Positions 10,744 to 19,518 of a stretch of 64,000 bases of DNA are shown in pieces. The stretch is from Planctomycetota bacterium. Lineage in GTDB: Bacteria; Planctomycetota; UBA11346. Under the pieces are notes generated by a model, which was not told the origin of the DNA, did no database searches, and was given only the letters and a program-made list of their open reading frames with translations. The stretch is taken from the NCBI GenBank assembly GCA_013816485.1, contig JACDEI010000019.1:18169-82168 (forward strand). Direction: 5' to 3'. A program made the translations under genes and the position numbers. How positions within the stretch are numbered: position 1 is the stretch's first letter; each line of letters begins with the position of its first letter.

Positions 10744-10932
10744 GTGACCTTGCTCCTGCCCGGGTGATCCTGGGTGGGGGCATGGTGTCGCGTCAGAGGG
10801 GGAGGCAAGCCGGCCACGGTCGAGTGGGCGCGTGAGGTCGGAGGCAGGCGCTGGACCGTTGTGGTGTTGCGGCAACGGCGGGAGCGTAGCCACGAAGTCT
10901 GGTTTCGTGCGGTTTTTACCGCTGTTTGGCGA

Positions 10933-11538
10933 TCAGGCGCGATACCCCGTCGGCCATTGCCCAATGCATTCGCGGTACAAGTGCGCGGTCATGGCCACAT
11001 TGAGGCCGACCACGGTGTCCCAAGCACCCTGCAAGGTCGTCACGAAACGATCACCGGTCTCCTGAATGGCATACGCACCCGCACGTCCCTCGCTCTCCCC
11101 GGAGCCGACATAGGCCTCGATCTCCTGCCGGTTCATCGCTCGCATGGTCACGTGGGTGGTGGCGATCTCGCAGGCCTCGTGACGAAGACCATCGTCGACA
11201 CGTCGGCAGCAATGGCCGGTGTGGACCGCGTGGGTGGTGCCCTGGAGCAGGCTGAGAATGCGCACGGCATCCGCGCGGTCGGCGGGTTTGCCGAAGATCC
11301 GCCCTCCCAGCGCCACCACGGTGTCGGCACCCAGAACCACGACGGGTTTGTCCGCGCGTTGATCCATGCTCAGCACCGCCCCGGCGGCCTTGGCCCGCGC
11401 GCGTTCGCGTGCCAGCACCAGCGGATCGGAGAAATCCACCGTTTCCTCATCGCAGGTCGAATCGACCACGGTGAACGTGATGCCTGCCCGGGTCAGCAGC
11501 ACGGCGCGTTGGGGACTCCGGCTGGCGAGGTAGAGCAC
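10933..11538 (-). CDS. maf: Maf-family nucleoside triphosphate pyrophosphatase
   Basis: Maf proteins hydrolyse non-canonical or surplus nucleoside triphosphates and were first linked to septum inhibition. The 201-residue product starts at a GTG (11538) directly before LYLASRSPQRAVLL, the usual N-terminus with the SxSPRR-type substrate motif. It also has FSDPLVLARERARAKA, VLGADTVVALGGRIFGKP and SGESEGRAGAYAIQETG, the last being the canonical KAGAYGIQ-like motif. The much longer upstream reading has no family similarity and would overlap hemL. The gene is divergent from hemL across about 100 bp and upstream of hom. Confidence 0.88.
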   Translation of the reverse strand: MLYLASRSPQRAVLLTRAGITFTVVDSTCDEETVDFSDPLVLARERARAKAAGAVLSMDQRADKPVVVLGADTVVALGGRIFGKPADRADAVRILSLLQGTTHAVHTGHCCRRVDDGLRHEACEIATTHVTMRAMNRQEIEAYVGSGESEGRAGAYAIQETGDRFVTTLQGAWDTVVGLNVAMTAHLYRECIGQWPTGYRA

Positions 11539-11641
11539 GCATTTAACGCTAGGTTGGCCAACGATCTCCCGCAAGTCGGGCGTGTGGTTGCGCGACCTGG
11601 TTGGACCTTGCGTGCGGGGCGTGCGGCGCCACGACGCCACC

Positions 11642-12931
11642 ATGCCCATGCTCGCCGGCCCCCGTTCGCGTCGTCTGTTCACCGCTGCCAAGCGCGTCAT
11701 TCCTGGGGGGGTCAACTCTCCGGTGCGCGCCTTCAAACGCCTGGGCGGTCAACCGCTGGTGTTGGTCAAAGGTGCCGGAGCCTGGGTCGAGGACGCCGAT
11801 GGCCGGCGCTATGTCGACTACGTGTTGAGCTGGGGCCCGCTGCTGCATGGCCATGCGCATCCGCAGGTGGTGAAGGCGGTCCAGCGTGCGGCCGAACGCG
11901 GGCTCGGATTTGGTGCGCCGACGCCAGCCGAAGCCGAGATGGCTGCATTGTTGTGCCGCGCCCTGCCGAGCATGGATCAGGTTCGCCTCGTCAGTTCGGG
12001 CACCGAGGCGACCATGAGCGCGCTGCGCCTTGCACGCGCGGCCACCGGACGTGACCTCATCATCAAATGTGATGGCTGTTACCACGGCCACGCCGATCAC
12101 TTGCTGGTCGCGGCCGGCAGTGGTTGTGCCACGCTCAATCAGCCGGATTCCACCGGTGTTCCCGCCGCGTTCGCGGCCCTGACGCTGTCCGTTCCCTACA
12201 ATGATCTGAAGGCCACCGAGCAGGTCTTCCGCCGTCATCGTGGCCGCATCGCCGCGCTGATCATCGAACCCGTGGCGGGCAACATGGGTCTGGTGCTGCC
12301 GGACCCTGGGTACCTCGCTGGGCTCAGAAAACTCTGCACCACGCATGGCGCGCTGTTGGTTTTCGATGAGGTGATGACCGGCTTCCGCACCGCGTGGGGT
12401 GGCTACCAACGCGTCTGCGATGTCCGTCCCGACCTCACCACCCTCGGCAAGGTCATCGGCGGTGGGCTGCCGGTGGCGGCGTATGGCGGTCGTCGCGAGA
12501 TCATGGCCCACCTCGCGCCGCTCGGTGGCTGCTACCAAGCGGGCACCTTGAGCGGCAATCCCGTCGCGTTGGCAGCTGGTTTGGCCAATCTGCGGCTGGC
12601 GGCGAAATCCGGCTTCTACGGACGTCAGGCCCGCCAAGTGACCAAACTCATCGTCGGCCTGCGCGATCTCGCCAATCGTCGCGGCATTCCGCTTCAATTG
12701 TCGCAGGCGGGTACGATGTGGGGCTTCTTCTTCAGCGACCATCCGGTTCGTTCATTCGCCGACGCCCTCGCCAGTGATACGCAGCGCTGGAAAACCTTCT
12801 GTCTGGCCATGTTCCGCCAGGGCGTCTATCTGGCACCGAGCCCCTTCGAAGCGGCCTTCTGGTCGAGCGCTCATCATGAGGCGGAGATCCGCCACACCCT
12901 GGCGGCGGCATCTGTCGCATTCGACAGGTGA
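11642..12931 (+). CDS. hemL: Glutamate-1-semialdehyde 2,1-aminomutase
   Basis: The enzyme makes 5-aminolevulinate from glutamate-1-semialdehyde in the C5 route to haem. The 429-residue class III PLP protein has VIPGGVNSPVRAFK near residue 19, VSSGTEATMSALRLARA near 117, CYHGHADHLLV near 147, FDEVMTGFR near 241 and TLGKVIGGG with the PLP-binding Lys at 270. GTLSGNPVALAAGLANL follows. ATG 11642 fits the family length; the upstream in-frame start adds 20 unrelated residues. The gene stands alone, divergent from maf. Confidence 0.95.
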   Translation: MPMLAGPRSRRLFTAAKRVIPGGVNSPVRAFKRLGGQPLVLVKGAGAWVEDADGRRYVDYVLSWGPLLHGHAHPQVVKAVQRAAERGLGFGAPTPAEAEMAALLCRALPSMDQVRLVSSGTEATMSALRLARAATGRDLIIKCDGCYHGHADHLLVAAGSGCATLNQPDSTGVPAAFAALTLSVPYNDLKATEQVFRRHRGRIAALIIEPVAGNMGLVLPDPGYLAGLRKLCTTHGALLVFDEVMTGFRTAWGGYQRVCDVRPDLTTLGKVIGGGLPVAAYGGRREIMAHLAPLGGCYQAGTLSGNPVALAAGLANLRLAAKSGFYGRQARQVTKLIVGLRDLANRRGIPLQLSQAGTMWGFFFSDHPVRSFADALASDTQRWKTFCLAMFRQGVYLAPSPFEAAFWSSAHHEAEIRHTLAAASVAFDR

Positions 12932-12933
12932 GT

Positions 12934-12963
12934 CCGCCAGGAACGCGCAAGTATTGCTGGCGG
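12934..12963 (+). terminator. Hairpin after hemL
   Basis: CCGCCAG pairs with CTGGCGG across a 16-nt loop, 3 bp after the hemL stop. There is no T-run, so intrinsic termination is uncertain. Confidence 0.35.
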
Positions 12964-13095
12964 TCTGAGACGGGCTGGTTAGCCTCAGCGCGTGATCTCT
13001 CGCCGCATCCGTGTGGCAGAAACACCGCTGCCTCAGCTTTGCTCATCTTTCTTCGTAGCCTACACCCGCGTTCGGACACCCATCTCAACAACACC

Positions 13096-13884
13096 ATGAG
13101 CCATCAACCGCCATCATCCACCGTCTTGCCCGTGAGGGGCGGTCATGCTCCGGTAGAGCTTACCATCCGCCGTGGTTTGAGCCTCATCGAAGTTTTGATC
13201 TCGGTCGCTATTTTGGCGACGGTGTTGACGGTGTTGGCAGGAAATGTTTTCACCCTGAGCGTCGTCCGTCAGGTGGCCAAGGAAGAAGCCATCGTCCAGG
13301 AGGTGTTGACCAACCTGATCGAACGTGTCCAAGGGGAAAATCTGGCCAACCTGGGATCGCGCAACAGCAGCCAGAGCCACCTGAACGCTTGGTCGTGGCA
13401 TCGTCGGGTGCAGCCACGGTGGCCGGAAACCACTTTGGGTGTGATTCCGCCGATGACCGAGGAGACGCCGACCGCTCCCGTTCCCGCGATCGCCGACGAC
13501 ACCAATGTCCAGCCCTTTACCAATTACCTGCTGCCGGTCTACGATAGCTCGGTGCCACCGCGCCTGATCTCGCCGGGTCTGTTGGCGCAACGGTCGGGCA
13601 TCCGCGACCTCCGGGTCTACCTCGAATACTACCGTCAGAATGTCATCCTCTCGGCGATGCTCGATGCGACCGAGCCCCACCGTACCTGGAAGGAGATCAC
13701 CGAAGGCACCGGTGCTTACGCCGGACGCAACGATCTCCTCTACCCCGATGATCTTGACGGTGACAATGCCATGAACTTGGCGCAGGAAACCAATGCCGCC
13801 GTCATCATCCGCGCGGTGGTCATCTGGACTTCCCGTGATGGTGGCATCAGGACACGCGAATTGACCTTGGCGAGGCGCCAATGA
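13096..13884 (+). CDS. Prepilin-type protein with N-terminal methylation signal (1)
   Basis: A type IV prepilin signal is clear: a leader ending in IRRG, cleavage, then LSLIEVLISVAILATVL, with Glu at mature position 5 inside a hydrophobic helix. The rest of the 262-residue protein is an extracytoplasmic domain with a TRDGG-like turn and basic C-terminus (ELTLARRQ). It is a pseudopilin or minor pilin candidate for a type IV pilus or type II secretion-like machine. ATG 13096 gives a leader of about 28 residues; upstream sequence is not pilin-like. Its stop overlaps the next start in an ATGA, so the two are translationally coupled. The first mature residue is Leu rather than the usual Phe or Met. 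Confidence 0.85.
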   Translation: MSHQPPSSTVLPVRGGHAPVELTIRRGLSLIEVLISVAILATVLTVLAGNVFTLSVVRQVAKEEAIVQEVLTNLIERVQGENLANLGSRNSSQSHLNAWSWHRRVQPRWPETTLGVIPPMTEETPTAPVPAIADDTNVQPFTNYLLPVYDSSVPPRLISPGLLAQRSGIRDLRVYLEYYRQNVILSAMLDATEPHRTWKEITEGTGAYAGRNDLLYPDDLDGDNAMNLAQETNAAVIIRAVVIWTSRDGGIRTRELTLARRQ

Positions 13885-14924
13885 CGCATTCCAGCCCGCG
13901 TACACCGCTCGCCGGTTTTAGCCTGATGGAGGTCATCATCTCCCTGGGCATCTTTTTCGCGTTGATGGCCGGCATCATGCAGGCGCTGATCAGCACGCGC
14001 AATTTCGTCGGTGAGGATGAGATCCGCAACGATCAGGATCTCGAAGCGCTGCGGATCATGCGCGAATTTGCGGGCGACATCGGCAACTCAGCGTGGTTCC
14101 TCAATCCTCCGAGTACCAATACGAATCCGAACAGTCCGGAACCACGGCTGCTGACACCCACGACCTATCCCAACGTCGGCAAAGGCCCGGCCGCGGTGAA
14201 TCGCGGCACGACCGACTGGGGCGACCAATTGGATTTCGTCAAGCTACGCTTGAAGAACAGCACCTGGCTGTCGCCCCATGAAATGCGTTCCGACCCGGTC
14301 GAGAAAGCGAAGATCAACCTGACCCAGAACGCCGCTGCCGGCATGAACGAGATCTTCGAGGCTCCGACCCTGACCTCGTTGATCGCCAACCCGGATTGGC
14401 GGCCGGGGGACGACGATTCGGTTGCCTTCGTCTGGCCGGTGTTCGAAGCGGCGGTGGCGCCCCTCACCTTCCAGGAGAACTTCTCCTTCAGCACGCCCGG
14501 ACGCAGTCCGCGCCTGTACCGTTACATTGTCCGCGCCCAGCCGGGTACCCGCAACGGACGCTTGGTGCGTCAATACAGCAACGGTCCGGGGACGAATTAC
14601 GCAGCGATCATGGAACTCGCGACACAAATCTCCAGCATCGGTGAGGTCATCAGCCCGCCACCGGTGGTGGCGGGTCCCAATCCGTGGGTCGATGACATCA
14701 TTCTCACCGACCAGGTGAAAGCGACCAACGATCCGGACTATCCGGAGCTCATCGGCACTCCCGGAATCCGCTTTGATACCTTTCTCACCGATTCCTCGGT
14801 GACCATCAATGAAGTACGGGTACGCGTCATCCTGGTGCGCCAGGGCGGCGTGCAGACCGGAGGAACCCGCATGATTCGCACCATGCAGACCGCCTTTGCC
14901 ATGCGCAGCGTGACGTTCTTCTGA
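13881..14924 (+). CDS. Prepilin-type protein with N-terminal methylation signal (2), PilW-like
   Basis: The 347-residue protein begins MTHSSPRTPLAGFSLMEVII, a classical G/FSLMEV prepilin processing site followed by a hydrophobic segment to about residue 33. Processing by a prepilin peptidase would leave Phe with Glu at position 5. The large C-terminal domain has several strands and Pro/Gly-rich loops, as in PilW-like minor pilins. It overlaps the previous pilin gene by 4 nt and is followed by the PilX-like gene, making a three-gene minor-pilin set. No peptidase, ATPase or secretin is next to it. Confidence 0.85.
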   Translation: MTHSSPRTPLAGFSLMEVIISLGIFFALMAGIMQALISTRNFVGEDEIRNDQDLEALRIMREFAGDIGNSAWFLNPPSTNTNPNSPEPRLLTPTTYPNVGKGPAAVNRGTTDWGDQLDFVKLRLKNSTWLSPHEMRSDPVEKAKINLTQNAAAGMNEIFEAPTLTSLIANPDWRPGDDDSVAFVWPVFEAAVAPLTFQENFSFSTPGRSPRLYRYIVRAQPGTRNGRLVRQYSNGPGTNYAAIMELATQISSIGEVISPPPVVAGPNPWVDDIILTDQVKATNDPDYPELIGTPGIRFDTFLTDSSVTINEVRVRVILVRQGGVQTGGTRMIRTMQTAFAMRSVTFF

Positions 14925-14950
14925 GCTCTCTTCTGAGCTCTCTTCTGAAC
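14918..14950. repeat. 12-bp tandem repeat at the end of the pilin gene
   Basis: The unit TCTTCTGAGCTC occurs two and a half times, beginning inside the last codons of the PilW-like gene and covering its TGA. Each unit carries another TGA. It looks like slippage at the gene end. Confidence 0.8.
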
Positions 14951-14986
14951 TTTTTCTGAACCACTGATTCAACGAGGTTCACTCCC

Positions 14987-17900
14987 ATGACTACCAGCAA
15001 CACCCACGTCTTCGCCTGGCCCCGTCGCGGCAATGCCCTGGTGGCGACCCTGATCATCTCGGCAACGGTCGGACTGGTGCTCAACCTGTCTTCCGAGCGC
15101 TTGCAGGGACTCCAGGCATCGTCGTCCACCGATCACGCCAAGCTCGAAGCGCGCCTGGCCGCCGAGTCGCTGGCGGCGATCATCGAAGGCCGTCTGCGTG
15201 AACGCGGTGCGGAAGACACCGCGTTCCTGACCAAACGGCTCGATGCTTCTGGCCCGACCACGTACGGGTCGTCGCTGGAGATCGCTGGTTACGCCAACAG
15301 CACCGACACCACCACGCGCGGCATCCGCATCGGCAACTGCATGGTGTGGTGGCGTGTCGAACCGGTGAAGGTGTGGTCGGAGACCGTGAAGGAACTGAGC
15401 GCGACCGCCGACGGTCTCTACGCCATCAACCCCAACATGGATGACCAGAACGCATCACTGGACGCGCGCTACAAAGCGGCGGTCGCCTCAGATAGTTTGA
15501 TGTTCAAGGACAATGACCGCAACTTCCTCTTCCGCATCGTCACGGAAGCGTACTCGCTCAAAGACCCCACCTACATCTACAACGTGAGCAACCCGGGATA
15601 CAATCCGCGCAACAACGCGGAGCTGCGCAAGGCTTCCGCGCAGGCCTCACGCGTGGTGCAGTACACGCTGGTCAACCTCTTCGAGTACGCGATCTTCTAC
15701 GCTGCCGAAGGCACCACCGGTGACCTGGAGTTCTGGCAAGGCACCGGCATGGCGGTGAAGGGTCGGGTGCACAGCAATGGTGCCATCTACATCGGTGGCG
15801 GCGGCCAAGCCTACATGAGCAACCAGTTCCACTCGGCGGCGAGCGGCAACGGTGGTCTGTCGATCGGCAGCGCCACCGAACCGACCACGGTCACGGCGGT
15901 TGACGGCGTTTACCGCATGCGCAAGCCGGCCAACTATGTGTCGGTGATCAAGAACATGCATCCGCAGGCGTATTTCGATCCGTATAAAGTGCCGACTATC
16001 GGCCTGGGTGGCGAATTGAACCTCAACGGCGATACGCCGAGCGACGGCCGCCACACCATTAACGGTCGGGTCTTCACCTCGGCCAACGACAGCCGCTCGA
16101 CCGCGATCGACAATCGCATGCTGAATGACTTTGGTCGTCGCGTGTCGGACAAATTCACCGGAACCAAGGTGGTGCAGTCGCTCGCCAATGTGCCCAAGTT
16201 CAAGGGGCGTCCGCTGGAACCAGATCTTCTCGGCGGGCTCGACGACACCCTGTTCGGTGATCCGACCATGCCGATCGTCCTGGCCAACCTGAGCCTGAAT
16301 CAGGCGCATCCGGATTTCGGCGGCAGAGGCGCTCCGCTCTACTACAGCAGCGACCCGCGGGCGACGAACACACCGGGCCTCACCTTCGCCCCGGCCTTGG
16401 CCTGGGGCGGGAATCCCGACGCGGCCCGGGTTTCGGCCTACAACCTCCCGCTCTTCCGTCAGGACGACAAGATGGAGCGGCGCCTGGACATCCACAACCC
16501 GGGGACGCTCGTCGAACTGGCGCAGGATTCCAACGACACCGAGGCCGATTTCACCACCGGCACCAGGACCATCCTGCTGCACAACCAGTTGCGCATCGAC
16601 TCGAAGACCAACCGCACGGGTCTGGTCATCCGCGAACGCAGGATTCCACGAGCTCCGAGCGTCGCATTCCCTGCCGCCCATCCGTTCCCCACCGTCGGCG
16701 GTTTCCCCGACGCTCCGACGGCAATCCAATTGGCGGCGATGCGGGACTACCTGATCGAACAATACCAGGTGCGCTTCTACGGTGCCGACATCACCGATGA
16801 GTTCTTCGCCGACCTGACCAAGGTGGCAGCCACCGGCAACATGGCACCGTGCACCACCAAGGCGCAGGCGATCGTCACCGAGGACTTCTTCATCAACCGG
16901 CGCGAATCCAACTTCATGGGCATGTTCTTCGCTCAGAACATGAACGATTATCGGATCAATCTCATCACCCTCAACCTGCGGCGCATCCAGGAGTTCCTCG
17001 CCAATTCCCGGATGAGCGACCTGGGCATCACCAGTGCCGCCGTCGCCAGCAATCTGGCCAAGCAGCACTTCAACGGCGTGGTCTACATCCATCGCACCCG
17101 GCGTTCGCAGACCTTCCATCCGCTCGACCGCACCCGTTGGTGGTTCAACACCACCGTTCGCGCGGATTTCAACCCGCCAGCGCAGGTCGCCTTGCCGGGC
17201 GGGATCGCCGCTGGCGCGCGGGAAAAGGACGGCCCGATCGAATCCTTCCATGCAGGCGTGCGCGTGCGCGGTGGTCTGGTCGCCGATGGCGCGAACCGCG
17301 ACCACATGGCGTCGGTCAACTGGCAGCACGACACCGACAACGACGGTCTGCCCAACACCATGCCGCTGGGCACCAGCAAGATGACCATCATCACGCCGAA
17401 TCCGATGTACCTGTGGGGCGACATCAACACCACGCCGTACTCCGACGGGACCAAGAACCAGCGTGTGCCGTTCGCGGTGTTCGCCGATTCCATGACCCTG
17501 TTGTCGGCCAGGTGGAGTGACGCGAGCGTCAACGCCTACAACGTCGGAACTCCCCGTCCCTTTGCGACCCACACCTCCTACGTCACGTCCTTCGTCATCA
17601 ACAACATGCCGTGTCGCGAATGGAACGCGGTCTCGGAAGGCAGCGGCGCGGTTGCCAACGTCTGTCGTTTCCTCGAAAACTGGGGCGGTGGCGGAAATCC
17701 GGGCGGTGTGTGGCCGCTGCCACTGAAGAACATGCCGGAGCATCCGGGCGGCATGCCGCGTCCGCCGACTTACGGTGGTCAGGTGGTGTTCACCTTCATG
17801 GGCAGTCTGGTGGTGATGAACGAGCAACGTTATGGGCGCGGCGTCCTGGGTGCCGGCAGCACCAATCTGAACGACACCAGCTTCTATAGCCCGCCGTTCC

Positions 17901-18013
17901 GCAACCTGGCCTACAACACCGACCTCAAGCTGGCAGCCGGTCAGCCGCCGGAAGCGTTGCGTGCGCTGGAGACCACCCGCGTGGTCAGCACGGTGAACAT
18001 GTTCGACAACTGA
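14987..18013 (+). CDS. Very large PilX/DUF4900-like pilus assembly protein, 1008 aa
   Basis: The N-terminus (RRGNALVATLIISATVGLVLNL) is a basic residue followed by one hydrophobic helix, as in PilX-type proteins, but the usual G-F-x4-E prepilin site is absent. A coiled-coil-like stretch (about 35-75) follows. Around residues 225-320 there is a segment with FEYAIFYAAEGTTGDLEFW and VKGRVHSNGAIYIGGG, characteristic of DUF4900-type proteins. The remaining 650 residues are beta-rich and Gly/Asn-rich with a second such segment near 755-800. It is probably exported and surface-associated with the two upstream pilins. The size is several times that of ordinary PilX. Function beyond pilus association is not established. 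Confidence 0.75.
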   Translation: MTTSNTHVFAWPRRGNALVATLIISATVGLVLNLSSERLQGLQASSSTDHAKLEARLAAESLAAIIEGRLRERGAEDTAFLTKRLDASGPTTYGSSLEIAGYANSTDTTTRGIRIGNCMVWWRVEPVKVWSETVKELSATADGLYAINPNMDDQNASLDARYKAAVASDSLMFKDNDRNFLFRIVTEAYSLKDPTYIYNVSNPGYNPRNNAELRKASAQASRVVQYTLVNLFEYAIFYAAEGTTGDLEFWQGTGMAVKGRVHSNGAIYIGGGGQAYMSNQFHSAASGNGGLSIGSATEPTTVTAVDGVYRMRKPANYVSVIKNMHPQAYFDPYKVPTIGLGGELNLNGDTPSDGRHTINGRVFTSANDSRSTAIDNRMLNDFGRRVSDKFTGTKVVQSLANVPKFKGRPLEPDLLGGLDDTLFGDPTMPIVLANLSLNQAHPDFGGRGAPLYYSSDPRATNTPGLTFAPALAWGGNPDAARVSAYNLPLFRQDDKMERRLDIHNPGTLVELAQDSNDTEADFTTGTRTILLHNQLRIDSKTNRTGLVIRERRIPRAPSVAFPAAHPFPTVGGFPDAPTAIQLAAMRDYLIEQYQVRFYGADITDEFFADLTKVAATGNMAPCTTKAQAIVTEDFFINRRESNFMGMFFAQNMNDYRINLITLNLRRIQEFLANSRMSDLGITSAAVASNLAKQHFNGVVYIHRTRRSQTFHPLDRTRWWFNTTVRADFNPPAQVALPGGIAAGAREKDGPIESFHAGVRVRGGLVADGANRDHMASVNWQHDTDNDGLPNTMPLGTSKMTIITPNPMYLWGDINTTPYSDGTKNQRVPFAVFADSMTLLSARWSDASVNAYNVGTPRPFATHTSYVTSFVINNMPCREWNAVSEGSGAVANVCRFLENWGGGGNPGGVWPLPLKNMPEHPGGMPRPPTYGGQVVFTFMGSLVVMNEQRYGRGVLGAGSTNLNDTSFYSPPFRNLAYNTDLKLAAGQPPEALRALETTRVVSTVNMFDN

Positions 18014-18042
18014 CGACCTGCCAAGTCAGGTTGTGAGCGGAT

Positions 18043-18074
18043 ATGGGCGGGGTTCACCCCGCCCATTTCCTTTT
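18043..18074 (+). terminator. Rho-independent terminator of the pilin operon
   Basis: ATGGGCGGGG pairs with CCCCGCCCAT across a TTCA loop, followed by TTCCTTTT. It lies 30 bp after the PilX-like stop. Confidence 0.9.
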
Positions 18075-18147
18075 GCGTGTGGGTGCTAGCGTACGCGCCC
18101 TTCCCTGACGGGCGTCGATTCCGGATGCCCGCTTCCGGAGTACGCGC

Positions 18148-19485
18148 ATGAGCCCCAGTCCCGCCTCGTCCCTCAAGATCGCCAAGTTCGGCGGCACCTC
18201 GGTCGCCACCGCGGCGCAGCTTCGCAAGGTCCAGGCTATCATCGACGCCGATCCGCAGCGGCGGGTCATCGTGCCCTCCGCGCCTGGGAAGGCCGATGCC
18301 AAGGACACCAAGGTCACCGACCTGCTGTACCTCTGTCAGCAGATCGCGGCGCAGGGTCAGCCGTTGGGGGCGGTGTGGGACGGCATCGCCAAGCGCTTCA
18401 CCAGCATCGCCAGCGAACTCGGCCTGAAGCTCGACCTGCGGCCGGTGCTCGACGAGGTGCGTACACGTATCGAACAAGGTGCCAATGCGGACTACGCCGC
18501 CAGTCGTGGCGAAGCGATCCACGGTCGGGTGGTGGCTGCGCTCCTGGGTGCCGAGTACGTCGATGCCGCCGACGTGGTGTTCTTCGATCGTGCCGGTCGC
18601 CTCGATGCAAAAACCTTCGCGGCGATCAAGGCCCGTTGTTCGGGCAGCGGACGCTACGTCATTCCCGGATTCTACGGCACGGCGATCACCGGTGAGATCA
18701 AGACCTTCAGCCGTGGTGGTTCGGATGTCACCGGCGCGATCGTCGCCAACGCCATGGATGCGGCGATCTATGAGAACTGGACCGACGTCTCCGGCGTGCT
18801 GATGACCGATCCGCGTGTGGTCGCCGAGGCCAAGCCAATCGCCGAGATCACCTACCGCGAACTGCGCGAACTGTCCTACATGGGTGCCAGCGTGCTGCAT
18901 GAGGAAGCGGTCTTCCCGGTGCGCGAAAAAGGCATCCCGATCAACATCCGCAACACCAACCGCCCGGAGGATCCCGGCACGCGCATCGTCGCCGAGCGCG
19001 ATCCGGGTCATCAGGTGGTGGTCGGTATCGCCGGCACCAAGGGTTTCACCGTCATCAACATCGAAAAAGCGATGATGAACAGTGAGATCGGTTTCGGCCG
19101 GCGCGTGCTTGATGTCTTCGAGCACCTGGGCATCAGCTTCGAACACACGCCCACCGGCATCGACACCATGTCGGTGGTGGTGTCCGACAAGCAGCTCATC
19201 GGAGCTGACAAGGCGAGCAAACTCGACCAGGTGGTCGAGGATATCCAGGCGACGCTCAAACCGGACGATCTGAAAGTAACTCCCGGCATGGCGCTCATCG
19301 CCACCGTCGGTCAGGGCATGAACCACGCGGTTGGTACGGCAGCGCGGTTGTTCACCGCCTTGGCCAAGGCGCGGGTGAACGTACGCATGATCGATCAGGG
19401 TTCGAGCGAGCAGAACATCATCGTCGGCGTGGAAGAAGCGGAGTTGGCCCAGGCCATCCGCGCGATCTACAACGAATTCGCCTGA
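18148..19485 (+). CDS. lysC: Aspartate kinase
   Basis: The enzyme phosphorylates aspartate as the first step to lysine, threonine and methionine; hom in this window takes a later step. The 445-residue protein has KIAKFGGTSVATAAQL at its start and SRGEAIHGR in the substrate-binding region. FYGTAITGEIKTFSRGGSD forms the ATP/aspartate site, and YMGASVLHEEAVFPVREKGI follows. Tandem ACT domains occupy about 285-445, with MIDQGSSEQNIIVGVE near the end, suggesting allosteric control. ATG 18148 fits the family start. It is monofunctional, with no dehydrogenase fusion. The ectoine operon lacks its own Ask_Ect kinase, so this enzyme may also feed ectoine precursor supply (inference). Confidence 0.95.
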   Translation: MSPSPASSLKIAKFGGTSVATAAQLRKVQAIIDADPQRRVIVPSAPGKADAKDTKVTDLLYLCQQIAAQGQPLGAVWDGIAKRFTSIASELGLKLDLRPVLDEVRTRIEQGANADYAASRGEAIHGRVVAALLGAEYVDAADVVFFDRAGRLDAKTFAAIKARCSGSGRYVIPGFYGTAITGEIKTFSRGGSDVTGAIVANAMDAAIYENWTDVSGVLMTDPRVVAEAKPIAEITYRELRELSYMGASVLHEEAVFPVREKGIPINIRNTNRPEDPGTRIVAERDPGHQVVVGIAGTKGFTVINIEKAMMNSEIGFGRRVLDVFEHLGISFEHTPTGIDTMSVVVSDKQLIGADKASKLDQVVEDIQATLKPDDLKVTPGMALIATVGQGMNHAVGTAARLFTALAKARVNVRMIDQGSSEQNIIVGVEEAELAQAIRAIYNEFA

Positions 19486-19518
19486 TTTTACCGCATTTCC
19501 GCCGCGGTCAGAGCGTGA

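Noticed and set aside
11582..11736. Overlapping upstream extensions of maf and hemL
   Set aside because: The two extensions occupy the same DNA on opposite strands and neither has family similarity; shorter starts chosen.
15647..17827. Long minus-strand open frame opposite the PilX-like gene
   Set aside because: High-GC antisense frame; composition is Arg/His/Val-rich without any domain, and the plus-strand protein has clear family features.
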